From a virus, in IMG/VR virus record IMGVR_UViG_3300031957_002643, positions 248,001 through 312,000 of that record: a DNA stretch of 64,000 nt; one strand, given 5' to 3'. This document shows positions 1 through 7,282 of this stretch, piece by piece. Every line of letters begins with the position of its first letter. Position 1 is the stretch's first letter. Made by a program: the position numbers and the translations under genes. Below the pieces are notes generated by a model. It saw nothing but the letters and a program-made list of their open reading frames with translations, had not been told where the DNA came from and did no database searches.

Positions 1-27
1 GTGTGTTTGAATTCGAGAGGATCACAC

Positions 28-1173
28 ATGTACGGACTTATTATTGCTGTCGGGCTTCTTATTCCGATTATTGCAAAAGTTGTTTTCCACCGTAATATTA
101 CCATTCTTGAAATGGTGATCCAGATCACGGTCGTTATGGGTCTGGTCATTGGTGGTTACAATATCGCGAAGTGGGGTTCTCTTCAGGATACCGAAGTTTG
201 GAATGGTGCGCTTGTCAGCCACAACCGTGTCAATGATTCTCATATGGAATCCTATTCGTGTAATTGTCGAACTGTGTGTTCTGGTTCCGGCAACACCAGA
301 TCGTGTTCGACACATTGTGATACCTGTTGGCGTCGGCGGTATACGGTTGACTGGTATTACAATACCACGATTGGGAATTTCAGCGTTGGTCATCGTAACT
401 CTTTGAGCAGTAGTGTTCATCGCGTTGCTGATCCTGCACACTTCGTAGATGCATGGGATGGAATGCCGGTCAGCCGTGAACATGGATACACAAATTATAT
501 CCTTGGTGCTCGTCGTTCTTTGTTCAATGTTGATGGTACGATCATGGATCGTTGGGAAGATATGATTCCCGAATATCCCCGCGTGTATGATTACACAGAA
601 ATCGACCGTGTTGTTCCGGGTGGATATGAGACATTCCCCAACATGTCATTCGTCCGCGAACTCGATGAAGAACTGGACAACTGTCTTCGGGAGCTTGGAC
701 CAGAACAACAAGTCAATATCGTTGTGGTTCTTGCGAACTCACAATCGTCCAATTATGCCGACGCACTCGAAATGGAATGGAGTGGTGGTAAGAAAAATGA
801 TGTCATCGTGGTTATCGGTGCTCCGAATTATCCCGAAATTGCATGGGTCGATACGCTCACCCTTGCTGGGAACTTCGGCAACACACTGCTCGTTGACGCC
901 ATGGCTACCAGTCTGAATCAGATCGGTACACTTGAAGACGCACAGCTTATCTCTGAAACCATTCAGAATAACGTGCGTGAACATTTCGAACGTGTTCCGA
1001 TGGAGAATTTTGAATATCTCCGTTCGGAAGTTCGTCCAAATCCATGGGTGGTATGGACTCTGATGGTCGTATCCATTCTGGTTAGCGGTGGACTTACCAT
1101 CCTGTTCCAACGCTATGACATCAGCATCGAAGCATTCCGTAATCGCGGATACCGTCGCTATCGTCGCTGGTAA
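28..1173 (+). CDS. TPM-domain-like membrane protein
   Basis: 381-aa membrane protein. Two hydrophobic segments lie at the N terminus (about residues 3-19 and 25-42) and one near the C terminus (WVVWTLMVVSILVSGG). Between them are a Cys/His-rich stretch (about residues 73-95, several CxC/CxxC pairs, possibly metal-binding) and a region resembling the TPM (YgcG-like) domain, with a helix followed by VNIVVVLANSQ and NDVIVVIGAP strands. The start chosen is ATG 28 behind GAGAGG; a GTG in frame at 1 is possible. The next gene is LemA-like, and LemA and TPM proteins are often neighbours in bacteria, which supports the call. The basic C-terminal tail (RNRGYRRYRRW) probably stays in the cytoplasm. The exact function of the LemA/TPM pair is not known. 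Confidence 0.55.
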   Translation: MYGLIIAVGLLIPIIAKVVFHRNITILEMVIQITVVMGLVIGGYNIAKWGSLQDTEVWNGALVSHNRVNDSHMESYSCNCRTVCSGSGNTRSCSTHCDTCWRRRYTVDWYYNTTIGNFSVGHRNSLSSSVHRVADPAHFVDAWDGMPVSREHGYTNYILGARRSLFNVDGTIMDRWEDMIPEYPRVYDYTEIDRVVPGGYETFPNMSFVRELDEELDNCLRELGPEQQVNIVVVLANSQSSNYADALEMEWSGGKKNDVIVVIGAPNYPEIAWVDTLTLAGNFGNTLLVDAMATSLNQIGTLEDAQLISETIQNNVREHFERVPMENFEYLRSEVRPNPWVVWTLMVVSILVSGGLTILFQRYDISIEAFRNRGYRRYRRW

Positions 1174-1201
1174 GATTCAACGTGCTAGGAGGTAATACAC
1201 T

Positions 1202-1762
1202 ATGAATCGCACTCTGCTTGTAATCGGCGCTGTTGTTGGCGTCACTGCTATCACCATGGTTGGTGGATACATCGGCACCTACACTTATGCTGTCGAGACC
1301 GAAGAAGAAATTCGGGCTGTATACGAGAACAATGAAAACGTTCTGGGACAGTTCTATCAAGAAGTGAACGAAAGCTCACAAGTCGTGCAGCAATTCACTT
1401 CCGACTACCGCGATGTCATGACGGACATCGTTCAAGGTCGATATGGTGATGATGGCATTCGAGGGCTGGCAACGTGGATCAATGAATCCGGCGTCGAACT
1501 CGATCCCCAACTGTATACCGATCTTCAACAGGTCATCACACGTGGTCGAAATGATTTTCGTGACAATCAGACGCGCCTGATCGATCTTCGTCGTCAGTAT
1601 GCTACGCATCAGCGTGGCTTCTGGAACCGAATGTTCTATTCCATGATGGCCGAACCGACATTCGACCTCGATACGGAATATCTTCCGATCCGTGTTCGCG
1701 AAGCTTCCGAAGTCTTCGACTCCGGTATCGAAGAAGAACGCCAGATTTTCAATCGAAATTAA
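1202..1762 (+). CDS. LemA-like membrane protein
   Basis: 186 aa with one N-terminal membrane segment (residues 4-27, LLVIGAVVGVTAITMVGGYI) followed by a long helical domain, the layout of the LemA family. It starts at ATG 1202 with an excellent GGAGG site and follows the TPM-like gene by 28 nt, so the two are surely one operon. LemA proteins are membrane-anchored helical bundles of unclear function. Length and topology fit; the signature motifs are weak, so the name leans on the neighbour. A strong hairpin terminator follows. Confidence 0.5.
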   Translation: MNRTLLVIGAVVGVTAITMVGGYIGTYTYAVETEEEIRAVYENNENVLGQFYQEVNESSQVVQQFTSDYRDVMTDIVQGRYGDDGIRGLATWINESGVELDPQLYTDLQQVITRGRNDFRDNQTRLIDLRRQYATHQRGFWNRMFYSMMAEPTFDLDTEYLPIRVREASEVFDSGIEEERQIFNRN

Positions 1763-1790
1763 TTTTTCGATTTGAAAATTAAAAATTGAA

Positions 1791-1823
1791 ATGCCCCGTG
1801 GTTCGCTGCGGGGCATTTTGTTT
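1791..1823 (+). terminator. Rho-independent terminator
   Basis: ATGCCCCG and CGGGGCAT form an 8-bp stem around a short loop and are followed by TTTTGTTT. It closes the LemA/TPM operon. Confidence 0.8.
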
Positions 1824-1914
1824 AAATTAAGGCAACAATTCTTAAAGAAGTCTAAATGGTATCATCATGAGAACAAACTCTTAGGTTATAATTATAACCA
1901 TAGGAGATGTACCA

Positions 1915-2340
1915 ATGAAAACTCTTTTGATCGCCACGATGGTTGCCTTGTCTGGAACTTCTACTCCGACGACTGCCGATTCGAGTGACTTCATGCGGTT
2001 TGAACAAGAAGTCAATTCGATCAACGCAGAAATGATGCGGGCCTATGGTTATGATCCTGTTCGTATCGTTTTCGTTGATGATCTGACTTCGGTTTCTGAC
2101 AGCACGCTTGCGGCAACTCGGTGTCAACATGGAGAATGTTACATTGAGTTCCGGTACTGTGTTGCTGGCATCCGTGACATGACTCGTCCGACAATCATTG
2201 CTCATGAAATTGCTCACGTGATCAATGCGTATGAAAATCGCATTTATGATCATGGCCGTGAGTGGGCTGAAATCGTTTCGGATGCGGGTTATACGGTCAT
2301 GCCCGATTACATGCATCGGATCACTCGCGCGTGTTCCTGA
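1915..2340 (+). CDS. SprT-like secreted zinc metallopeptidase
   Basis: 141 aa. Residues 1-21 look like a signal peptide (MKTLLIATMVALSG, ending near TAD). The zinc motif HEIAH sits at about residues 95-99, followed by HGREWAEIV, which fits the SprT/WSS pattern HExxH...H-G-x-E/W. Two cysteines (CQHGEC) could form a disulfide in the periplasm. ATG 1915 has a GGAGAT ribosome site. A protease exported to the periplasm could act in lysis or envelope remodelling, but the substrate cannot be told from sequence. It stands alone between a terminator and a promoter. Confidence 0.6.
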   Translation: MKTLLIATMVALSGTSTPTTADSSDFMRFEQEVNSINAEMMRAYGYDPVRIVFVDDLTSVSDSTLAATRCQHGECYIEFRYCVAGIRDMTRPTIIAHEIAHVINAYENRIYDHGREWAEIVSDAGYTVMPDYMHRITRACS

Positions 2341-2368
2341 ATAAAATGCAGTAAAATGCATTTTATTG

Positions 2369-2397
2369 TTGACTCTTGGGATACACCCGTCTATAGT
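2369..2397 (+). promoter_or_regulatory. sigma70-like promoter
   Basis: TTGACT (2369-2374), 17-nt spacer, TATAGT (2392-2397). It drives the non-coding segment that follows and perhaps the tRNA-Ser behind it. Confidence 0.8.
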
Positions 2398-2403
2398 ACA
2401 AAG

Positions 2404-2700
2404 CATAGGGAGTGACGGCGACGTTACTACTGAAAAACACAGAGGAGAAAACGTTCACTACTCCACAGTTGAGGGCAGTGCAGAAGTATTAGGTAAATGG
2501 TTCCGAAGTATTTCGCAATGTCTCAGTTCGCCGTAAGGTGTGAAAACAGGCAAGACCAGATGACAATGTGAGCCTGAATTGAGAAAACAACACTGACTAA
2601 GAAACTGCAATGAAACGAACGTGACTGGCAAGAGAGTTGCCAACCCGTAATACCGAAGGGGCGGATGCGATGTCAAGCAGACCGCCCCTTCACCTTTTGT
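2404..2700 (+). ncRNA. Candidate non-coding RNA, about 300 nt
   Basis: No convincing ORF with a ribosome site lies here, yet the segment has its own strong promoter upstream and a strong terminator hairpin at its end. Visible helices: AGTGACG/CGTTACT near the 5' end, GGCAA/TTGCC near 2619-2633, and the terminal GAAGGGGCGG/CCGCCCCTTC stem. It does not match tmRNA, 6S or RNase P motifs that I know. An open frame on the minus strand has no ribosome site and looks accidental. Confidence 0.5.
2655..2699 (+). terminator. Rho-independent terminator
   Basis: GAAGGGGCGG (2655-2664) pairs perfectly with CCGCCCCTTC (2682-2691), followed by a short T-rich tail (CCTTTTGT). Confidence 0.75.
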
Positions 2701-2712
2701 AAATAGATATAT

Positions 2713-2797
2713 GGAAGATAGGTGCACGGGGTGCTAACGGGTTTCGAAAGCCCGCCCGACCTCACGGTCGATGGTTCGAGTCCATTATCTTCCGCCA
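2713..2797 (+). tRNA. tRNA-Ser(CGA)
   Basis: Acceptor GGAAGAT/ATCTTCC, discriminator G, encoded CCA. Anticodon loop TTCGAAA gives CGA. A long class II variable arm is present and the T arm is ATGG-TTCGAGT-CCAT. Confidence 0.93.
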
Positions 2798-2804
2798 TTA
2801 TCTG

Positions 2805-2831
2805 TTGACATGCCCAAATATGTCCTATAAG
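2805..2831 (+). promoter_or_regulatory. sigma70-like promoter for tRNA-Cys/tRNA-Ser
   Basis: TTGACA (2805-2810) and TATAAG (2826-2831) with a short 15-nt spacer, about 20 nt upstream of tRNA-Cys. Confidence 0.7.
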
Positions 2832-2851
2832 TAGAATACACAAGCCTTATA

Positions 2852-2927
2852 GAGCCGGTGGCGGAGTGGCTAACGCGGCAGCCTGCAAAGCTGTTATTCG
2901 AGGGTTCGAATCCCTCCCGGCTCTCCA
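2852..2927 (+). tRNA. tRNA-Cys(GCA)
   Basis: Acceptor GAGCCGG/CCGGCTC, discriminator T, encoded CCA, anticodon loop CTGCAAA (GCA), T arm GAGGG-TTCGAAT-CCCTC. Confidence 0.94.
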
Positions 2928-2931
2928 ATTT

Positions 2932-3019
2932 GGAAGGGTGGCTGAGTGGCTTAAAGCGGCGGTCTTGAAAACCGTTGAACCGAAAGGTTCCGGGGGTTCG
3001 AATCCCTCCCCTTCCGCCA
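2932..3019 (+). tRNA. tRNA-Ser(TGA)
   Basis: Acceptor GGAAGGG/CCCTTCC, discriminator G, encoded CCA, anticodon loop CTTGAAA (TGA), class II variable arm. It lies 4 nt behind tRNA-Cys, so the two are co-transcribed. Confidence 0.94.
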
Positions 3020-3032
3020 AAATCTCATCGAT

Positions 3033-3509
3033 ATGCGAAATACATTAATCAAAGAATCAACCGAGTATGGATACTGTTGGATGATGAATGGTCGTAAGCA
3101 CCATCCATCTCAACCTGCATCTGTAGGATATGTTCCGTGCTCCAAACTTCTAATCGAGGAATGGTTCCTTAATGATTTGCGCCATCGATTGGATGGGCCA
3201 GCGGTTATTCATTCCGATGGACATAAAGAATGGTGGGTAAATGGTGAGAAGGTTCGAGTTGAGCTTTCTCCTGCGGAAATTGATCGTATTCGACACAACA
3301 AATTTCTAGAACGGCAAAAAAGATTACACAGAACATGCCCGGTCACATGGGAAACTTACGGTTCCAATCTGAACCAGAACTCATGGTTGATTCAATTTTT
3401 GAAATGGTTCAATGACAATGTGCATGACATCAAGTTCAATAATCGTGTAAACAACAAGTATATCAATAATCCAAACTATCAAAAATTCCATAGAAAAAAT
3501 AAACGTTGA
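3033..3509 (+). CDS. Hypothetical protein with MORN-like motif
   Basis: 158 aa, unrecognised as a whole. Residues 51-75 contain [19 protein letters not shown], the L-x-GPA...DG-x-x-x-W-x-x-NG motif seen in MORN-like phage and bacterial proteins. The C-terminal third is rich in Asn and Lys. The start at ATG 3033, 14 nt behind the tRNA, has no clear ribosome site; ATG 3080 is an alternative that would still keep the motif. Confidence 0.6.
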   Translation: MRNTLIKESTEYGYCWMMNGRKHHPSQPASVGYVPCSKLLIEEWFLNDLRHRLDGPAVIHSDGHKEWWVNGEKVRVELSPAEIDRIRHNKFLERQKRLHRTCPVTWETYGSNLNQNSWLIQFLKWFNDNVHDIKFNNRVNNKYINNPNYQKFHRKNKR

Positions 3510-3534
3510 CATAGTATTTGTAGTATAGTATCTT
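3506..3534 (+). promoter_or_regulatory. sigma70-like promoter
   Basis: TTGACA (3506-3511), 17 nt, TATCTT (3529-3534), directly upstream of the operon starting at 3557 and overlapping the stop codon of the gene before. Confidence 0.75.
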
Positions 3535-3556
3535 TCCGACAAAGGAGATAACTCAA

Positions 3557-3967
3557 ATGTCTACTCAGCTCGCAGAAAAAATTGCAGATGTACTCTGTCT
3601 TTCCATTATCAATGACGTACTGTCTGGCAAGGACTCGCTGAAACGCGCTATGACGTGTGCCGCGTATCCAATCATGTCAATGATCTATGACGCCAAGCGA
3701 GAAGAAGCCAAAGAAGACCAGAAGAACAACCCGACGCACAATTATCCGATCTATGGCATCGGCAAGACAGCACGCGATGCATGTGAGAATTGGGCATCAA
3801 TGCATCGTGACCGTGGTGTCATTGAAAATTTTGAATTCGAGACTCATCTTCTCAATGAGGCAAAAGGCGATTATGATTGGGAAGCGACCTTCACCGCGAA
3901 CGGCACCAGTATTAAAACTGCCGGGCGGTTTATCGAAGGCGCATTCATTATGACATGGTGGAAATAA
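3557..3967 (+). CDS. Hypothetical protein
   Basis: 136 aa, no recognised domain. Helical N-terminal half with a charged segment (KREEAKEDQKNN), then a region ending EGAFIMTWWK. It starts at ATG 3557 with a perfect AAAGGAG site and is first in a run of overlapping genes (3557-5509). Confidence 0.75.
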   Translation: MSTQLAEKIADVLCLSIINDVLSGKDSLKRAMTCAAYPIMSMIYDAKREEAKEDQKNNPTHNYPIYGIGKTARDACENWASMHRDRGVIENFEFETHLLNEAKGDYDWEATFTANGTSIKTAGRFIEGAFIMTWWK

Positions 3968-3968
3968 A

Positions 3969-4337
3969 ATGGCAACTATGAGTATCGACGGTAAAATCTA
4001 TACCGGAAACAACATCAACATTATCAATGGGGATGTTTACATCGATGGCGTGAAACAAGACCCGATGCCGGGAATTTCAAACCGTCCCAATATCGAAATT
4101 ACCGGAAATGTTGAATCTGTCGCAGTGGATGTCGGATCAGTAACGGTAAAAGGAAACGTGACCGGTAATGTCAAGGCTGGTGGTTCCGTCAATTGTGATG
4201 CTGTTGGTGGGGATGTCCACGCCAGCGGATCAGTTAATTGCGATGAGGTTGGCGGTTCGATCAATGCCGGTGGATCGGTTAACTGTGATGACGTTAATGG
4301 AAGCGTCTCTGCTGGTGGGAATGTGAGATACGGATGA
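3969..4337 (+). CDS. Repetitive bactofilin-like beta-solenoid protein
   Basis: 122 aa. After about 45 residues the sequence becomes a regular repeat: GNVTGNVKAGGSVNCDAVGG, then HASGSVNCDEVGG, NAGGSVNCDDVNG and SAGGNV, with alternating small and hydrophobic residues and a recurrent SVNCD. Such short Gly/Val repeats usually fold as a right-handed beta-solenoid, as in bactofilins or polymer-forming proteins. The repeated cysteine in each rung would form a ladder along the fibre. The role is unknown. It starts 1 nt behind the previous stop. Confidence 0.6.
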   Translation: MATMSIDGKIYTGNNINIINGDVYIDGVKQDPMPGISNRPNIEITGNVESVAVDVGSVTVKGNVTGNVKAGGSVNCDAVGGDVHASGSVNCDEVGGSINAGGSVNCDDVNGSVSAGGNVRYG

Positions 4338-4525
4338 TTAATCGTTATCTTTTATTTGCATACGATTATGCATGTGGTGGGTGGGACGATTTCGTTGATT
4401 CGTTCAATACAATTTCTGATGCCAAACAGCATGCAAAAGATGATGGACTGATTGATGATGGGATTACGGTATATGTGATCGATATCTCAGATGGTTCGAG
4501 AATCGATCTGGATAATCCAGCATGA
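4334..4525 (+). CDS. Small hypothetical protein
   Basis: 63 aa, acidic, unrecognised (pattern LFAYDYACGGWDDFVDSF). ATG overlaps the previous stop as ATGA and the next gene overlaps its own stop, indicating translational coupling. Confidence 0.65.
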   Translation: MINRYLLFAYDYACGGWDDFVDSFNTISDAKQHAKDDGLIDDGITVYVIDISDGSRIDLDNPA

Positions 4526-5073
4526 AAATTATCTTTCTAGATATTGACGGACCAATGATTCCTGATCAAGTGTCATTGCTCCCGAAGAAAGAACGATTCC
4601 CGTTGAAGAAAACAACGGGGTTCCCGTATCATTCTAAGTTCTCTCCGTATTCGATTGGCTTCATTCGTCAGTTGGTCACGACATATGATGCGAAAATAGT
4701 GACATGTAGTACTCACAACCATTATGGAGACATGCATATCCTTGATCTGTTTGCGATTAATGGAATGCCTCGATCATGGTTGCATGAAGACATCATGACC
4801 GAATTTCACAAACCGGGAACTGGTTGCAAGGAACGCGATGTTGCGTGCGTGAGATGGCTTCTTGGTAATTTGGACATTTGTGATGGCTTCGTGATCATTG
4901 ATGATGCCTTGGAAAACGAATATGATGAAACTTTGTGGGAATGGGGCATTAAAGCATCATATCAGCATGGTCTCGTGCCAACACAACTAAGAGAGGCCAG
5001 ACAAATCATGTTCAACCGAAAAAAGACGGGTTTCACTATGGATGACATCGAACTTTTTCAAAATATCCTATAA
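4522..5073 (+). CDS. HAD-superfamily phosphatase-like protein
   Basis: 183 aa. The N-terminal MKIIFLDIDGPM carries the DxDG nucleophile motif of HAD enzymes, CSTHN at about residue 55 fits motif II (hydrophobic strand ending in S/T), and VIIDDALENEYDE near residue 133 fits the acidic motif IV. The cap is small. It resembles the HAD domains seen in phage and RNA-repair contexts, which act on phosphate ends; the substrate is not deducible. Coupled by ATGA to the previous gene. Confidence 0.65.
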   Translation: MKIIFLDIDGPMIPDQVSLLPKKERFPLKKTTGFPYHSKFSPYSIGFIRQLVTTYDAKIVTCSTHNHYGDMHILDLFAINGMPRSWLHEDIMTEFHKPGTGCKERDVACVRWLLGNLDICDGFVIIDDALENEYDETLWEWGIKASYQHGLVPTQLREARQIMFNRKKTGFTMDDIELFQNIL

Positions 5074-5080
5074 TGGGTGT

Positions 5081-5509
5081 ATGAATAATGCTCATGTACA
5101 AATCGAATGCAATGACACAAAATTATTTTTAAGTTCCGGCTATGCCTTTGGAGCTAAACACAATTTTGGAGAGAAATTGTTTAAATACCTTCTAGAGAAA
5201 GTTGCTGAAGGTGTAGGTGATGAGGTCAATGTTCAGTCTTTATATCATTCGGTGAACGATGTTGTTAGATGGTTGCAGGATAACGGTGGAATTTATTTTC
5301 AGTCGTATCCCGAAAACATGGGCCACTATTGGTATCATATCAAAATTCATCCAGATAATTGGGGAATTGAGGTTCGCTACGTTGAGCGTGATTTTCATTT
5401 TCAACGAAACGGTGATGATGATTGGTTGGAAGAACCAGATCATGCCCTAAATAAAAGACTCTTGACAAGCGATCCCGTGCTTGTTATTGGAAAACAAATG
5501 CCATCATAG
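5081..5509 (+). CDS. Hypothetical protein ending inside a tRNA gene
   Basis: 142 aa, unrecognised, with a helical core and a C-terminal HFQRNGDDDWLEEPDHALNK. I place the start at ATG 5081 after the preceding stop; an in-frame ATG at 5042 lies inside the upstream gene. Its stop codon TAG (5507-5509) lies inside tRNA-Thr, whose first bases encode the last amino acids. The promoter of that tRNA is also inside this coding sequence. Confidence 0.65.
   Translation: MNNAHVQIECNDTKLFLSSGYAFGAKHNFGEKLFKYLLEKVAEGVGDEVNVQSLYHSVNDVVRWLQDNGGIYFQSYPENMGHYWYHIKIHPDNWGIEVRYVERDFHFQRNGDDDWLEEPDHALNKRLLTSDPVLVIGKQMPS
5462..5490 (+). promoter_or_regulatory. sigma70-like promoter for tRNA-Thr, within a CDS
   Basis: TTGACA (5462-5467), 17 nt, TATTGG (5485-5490). 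It lies in the 3' end of the gene at 5081 and 10 nt ahead of tRNA-Thr. Confidence 0.55.
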
Positions 5510-5575
5510 CTCAGTTGGTAGAGCGCTTGATTTGTAATCAAGATGTCCGGGGTTCGACTCCTCGTGGTGGCACCA
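5500..5575 (+). tRNA. tRNA-Thr(TGT)
   Basis: Acceptor GCCATCA/TGGTGGC (one G-T), discriminator A, encoded CCA, anticodon loop TTTGTAA (TGT). Bases 1-10 are shared with the end of the upstream coding sequence. Confidence 0.93.
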
Positions 5576-5595
5576 TTTCTTTATGGGAATATATC

Positions 5596-6018
5596 ATGAC
5601 ATACGAAGAAGCCATGCAGCTAAAAGATAAACTTTTAGTTTCTCTGGATGATTTGGAAATTGGTGACACAGTTTGGATCATGGATTCAAAATCCAATATC
5701 AATACGAGAACAAAGAAAACCATCAAAATTGATGGGGAAGAATGGTACCGTTGGGAATCTCCTATGTTTACGTATACAATTACTGAAATGAAATATGCGG
5801 GCCGTCTGAAAACACATTTTGAACAATCAAATCTTGATCCCAAAATTGTAAAATTTCTTTTAGAGGAATATGAGGACCCGCTTGAGGATGTTTACTTGAT
5901 GACTCCAGCAAATGGTTCTGTTATGAGCGATATGTGGGCATCACAGCTTTGGAATGCTTCCACCGATAAAAAAACTATTGTCGAAATAATGGATGCATTA
6001 AACAACAAATATGATTGA
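5596..6018 (+). CDS. Hypothetical protein
   Basis: 140 aa, acidic, unrecognised. A short beta-rich region (IGDTVWIMDS, IKIDGEEWYRWESP) is followed by helices. The reading frame is open into the tRNA upstream, but ATG 5596, 21 nt behind the tRNA, is the first sensible start. A tRNA-mRNA dicistronic transcript is likely. Confidence 0.65.
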   Translation: MTYEEAMQLKDKLLVSLDDLEIGDTVWIMDSKSNINTRTKKTIKIDGEEWYRWESPMFTYTITEMKYAGRLKTHFEQSNLDPKIVKFLLEEYEDPLEDVYLMTPANGSVMSDMWASQLWNASTDKKTIVEIMDALNNKYD

Positions 6019-6346
6019 TGTAATTGATATGTTTGAACATGAACTCATCCCAGAATTTAGAAAATTCATCTCATCTCTTCCTTATACTGGTGAACATTAT
6101 GAGGATGAAAGCAATGATGAGCCATATGGATATCAGGACCATCCACCGTCATATGATTTCAATAAGGAAATCATGGAACCATGCGAAAAATGGAAAGATG
6201 GGCTTTTAGCAATCCGATGCGATGATAATTTTTGGATTTGTGCAATCATTCCATACAAATTTAAAGACGTTCCAACAATGCAGATAATCAATGAACTGTG
6301 GCCGTCTATTGAGTCGCCAGAAATCTTACCGGACGAAGTTGTATGA
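6011..6346 (+). CDS. Hypothetical protein
   Basis: 111 aa, acidic, unrecognised (HYEDESNDEPYGYQDHPPS segment; FWICAIIPYKF strand). Overlaps the previous gene by 8 nt and the next by ATGA. Confidence 0.65.
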   Translation: MIDVIDMFEHELIPEFRKFISSLPYTGEHYEDESNDEPYGYQDHPPSYDFNKEIMEPCEKWKDGLLAIRCDDNFWICAIIPYKFKDVPTMQIINELWPSIESPEILPDEVV

Positions 6347-6453
6347 TTAAATGGCTGTTTGATAAGAACCACAGAGTAAGATTGTTGTTGGTGGCTATGG
6401 GTTTGTCTCCTGCGGTCGGTGCAATATTTTTGATTTTGATTTCTAGACTTTGA
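6343..6453 (+). CDS. Small single-pass membrane peptide
   Basis: 36 aa: a basic start (MIKWLFDKNHRVR) and one hydrophobic segment (LLLVAMGLSPAVGAIFLILI). Supported by the ATGA overlap with the preceding gene. Confidence 0.55.
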   Translation: MIKWLFDKNHRVRLLLVAMGLSPAVGAIFLILISRL

Positions 6454-6461
6454 CTTTTTCA

Positions 6462-6469
6462 AATAAATA
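6462..6469 (+). promoter_or_regulatory. Late promoter box (T4-type)
   Basis: AATAAATA, exactly 5 nt ahead of ATG 6475. This places the expected transcription start on the A of the start codon. Confidence 0.6.
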
Positions 6470-6474
6470 AGTTC

Positions 6475-6822
6475 ATGAAAGAACTTACTCTTGCTGTAAG
6501 GCACGAAAATCATTTAACTTTTGCCGAGTTCGATGCAATCGGAAACATTGCTCGCTGGAAGATCGGCATAGATGTGAAACATCTGAACGGGGCGTTTGAT
6601 GATGACCTTCCGTTCACTACAGTCCTTATTGTCGGCAAAGAGGAAGTTGACGGCATCGTCAAGTGTTCCATTTTTGACACATTCGATCTGAAAGAAGAAG
6701 TTGGATCGGAAGCGACAAACATTATAAACGCACCGGGATTTTCATATTATGCCGGTGAAATTCTGTCCATGTACATGCAAGAGAATGGATACATCAAAGA
6801 GGATACCGAAATCCTGCATTAA
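6475..6822 (+). CDS. Hypothetical protein, probable leaderless late gene
   Basis: 115 aa, unrecognised. Starts MKELTLAVRHENH and contains a beta-rich core (WKIGIDVKHL, FTTVLIVGKEEVDG). No ribosome site is visible, but a late promoter box lies 5 nt upstream, as with five other genes here, so translation from a leaderless mRNA is likely. It lacks the LxE peptide shared by several of the others. Confidence 0.65.
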   Translation: MKELTLAVRHENHLTFAEFDAIGNIARWKIGIDVKHLNGAFDDDLPFTTVLIVGKEEVDGIVKCSIFDTFDLKEEVGSEATNIINAPGFSYYAGEILSMYMQENGYIKEDTEILH

Positions 6823-6826
6823 GTAG

Positions 6827-6855
6827 TTGACGGATCAAAATATAACCCTTATAGT
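6827..6855 (+). promoter_or_regulatory. sigma70-like promoter for tRNA-Arg
   Basis: TTGACG (6827-6832), 17 nt, TATAGT (6850-6855), 11 nt before the tRNA. Confidence 0.8.
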
Positions 6856-6866
6856 AAAATCAACAT

Positions 6867-6942
6867 GGCCCCGTAGCTCAGCGGTTAGAGCAGATGCCTC
6901 TAAAACATTTGGTCGTGGGTTCGAATCCCACCGGGGCCACCA
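6867..6942 (+). tRNA. tRNA-Arg(TCT)
   Basis: Acceptor GGCCCCG/CGGGGCC, discriminator A, encoded CCA, anticodon loop CTCTAAA (TCT). The pair next to the anticodon loop is a C-A mismatch. Confidence 0.9.
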
Positions 6943-6960
6943 AATTTGTAAGGCTTGAAG

Positions 6961-7233
6961 ATGTCTAATACGCTTACCATCGAAGAATATATGAAGGCAC
7001 AATCCCTTAAGTGGTGGGGTCTGTTCCCTTCTAGTAATTCAGGTCTTTCCGATCTCAAGCAAGAATTAATCACCTCCAAGAACAAGTACGGTCGCTTTAG
7101 CGCCACAAATGATGGAATTTTCATCTGCGATTCTGATTGCTTCTCACAGCTTTGTGAGTTTGCCAAAGAGCAAGGTATCGAATGCGAGATGAAAATTTAT
7201 GGTGAGATTCAAACAAGATTCCCCTTGACGTAA
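6961..7233 (+). CDS. Small hypothetical protein
   Basis: 90 aa, unrecognised; an alpha/beta pattern with FICDSDCFSQLCEFAKEQG near the C terminus resembling a small ACT/SPOR-like fold by eye only. ATG 6961 follows AAGG; it shares the promoter of tRNA-Arg. Confidence 0.65.
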   Translation: MSNTLTIEEYMKAQSLKWWGLFPSSNSGLSDLKQELITSKNKYGRFSATNDGIFICDSDCFSQLCEFAKEQGIECEMKIYGEIQTRFPLT

Positions 7234-7253
7234 GGGTATAACTACTGTATAGT
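7225..7253 (+). promoter_or_regulatory. sigma70-like promoter for PTH2/HD operon
   Basis: TTGACG (7225-7230), 17 nt, TATAGT (7248-7253), overlapping the end of the upstream gene. Confidence 0.8.
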
Positions 7254-7282
7254 ATCAGTATTGGTCAGCAAAGGAGAAAGAA

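Noticed and set aside
2458-2727. 89-codon open frame on the minus strand
   Set aside because: No ribosome site, crosses a terminator and a tRNA, and runs against a promoter-terminator pair on the plus strand.
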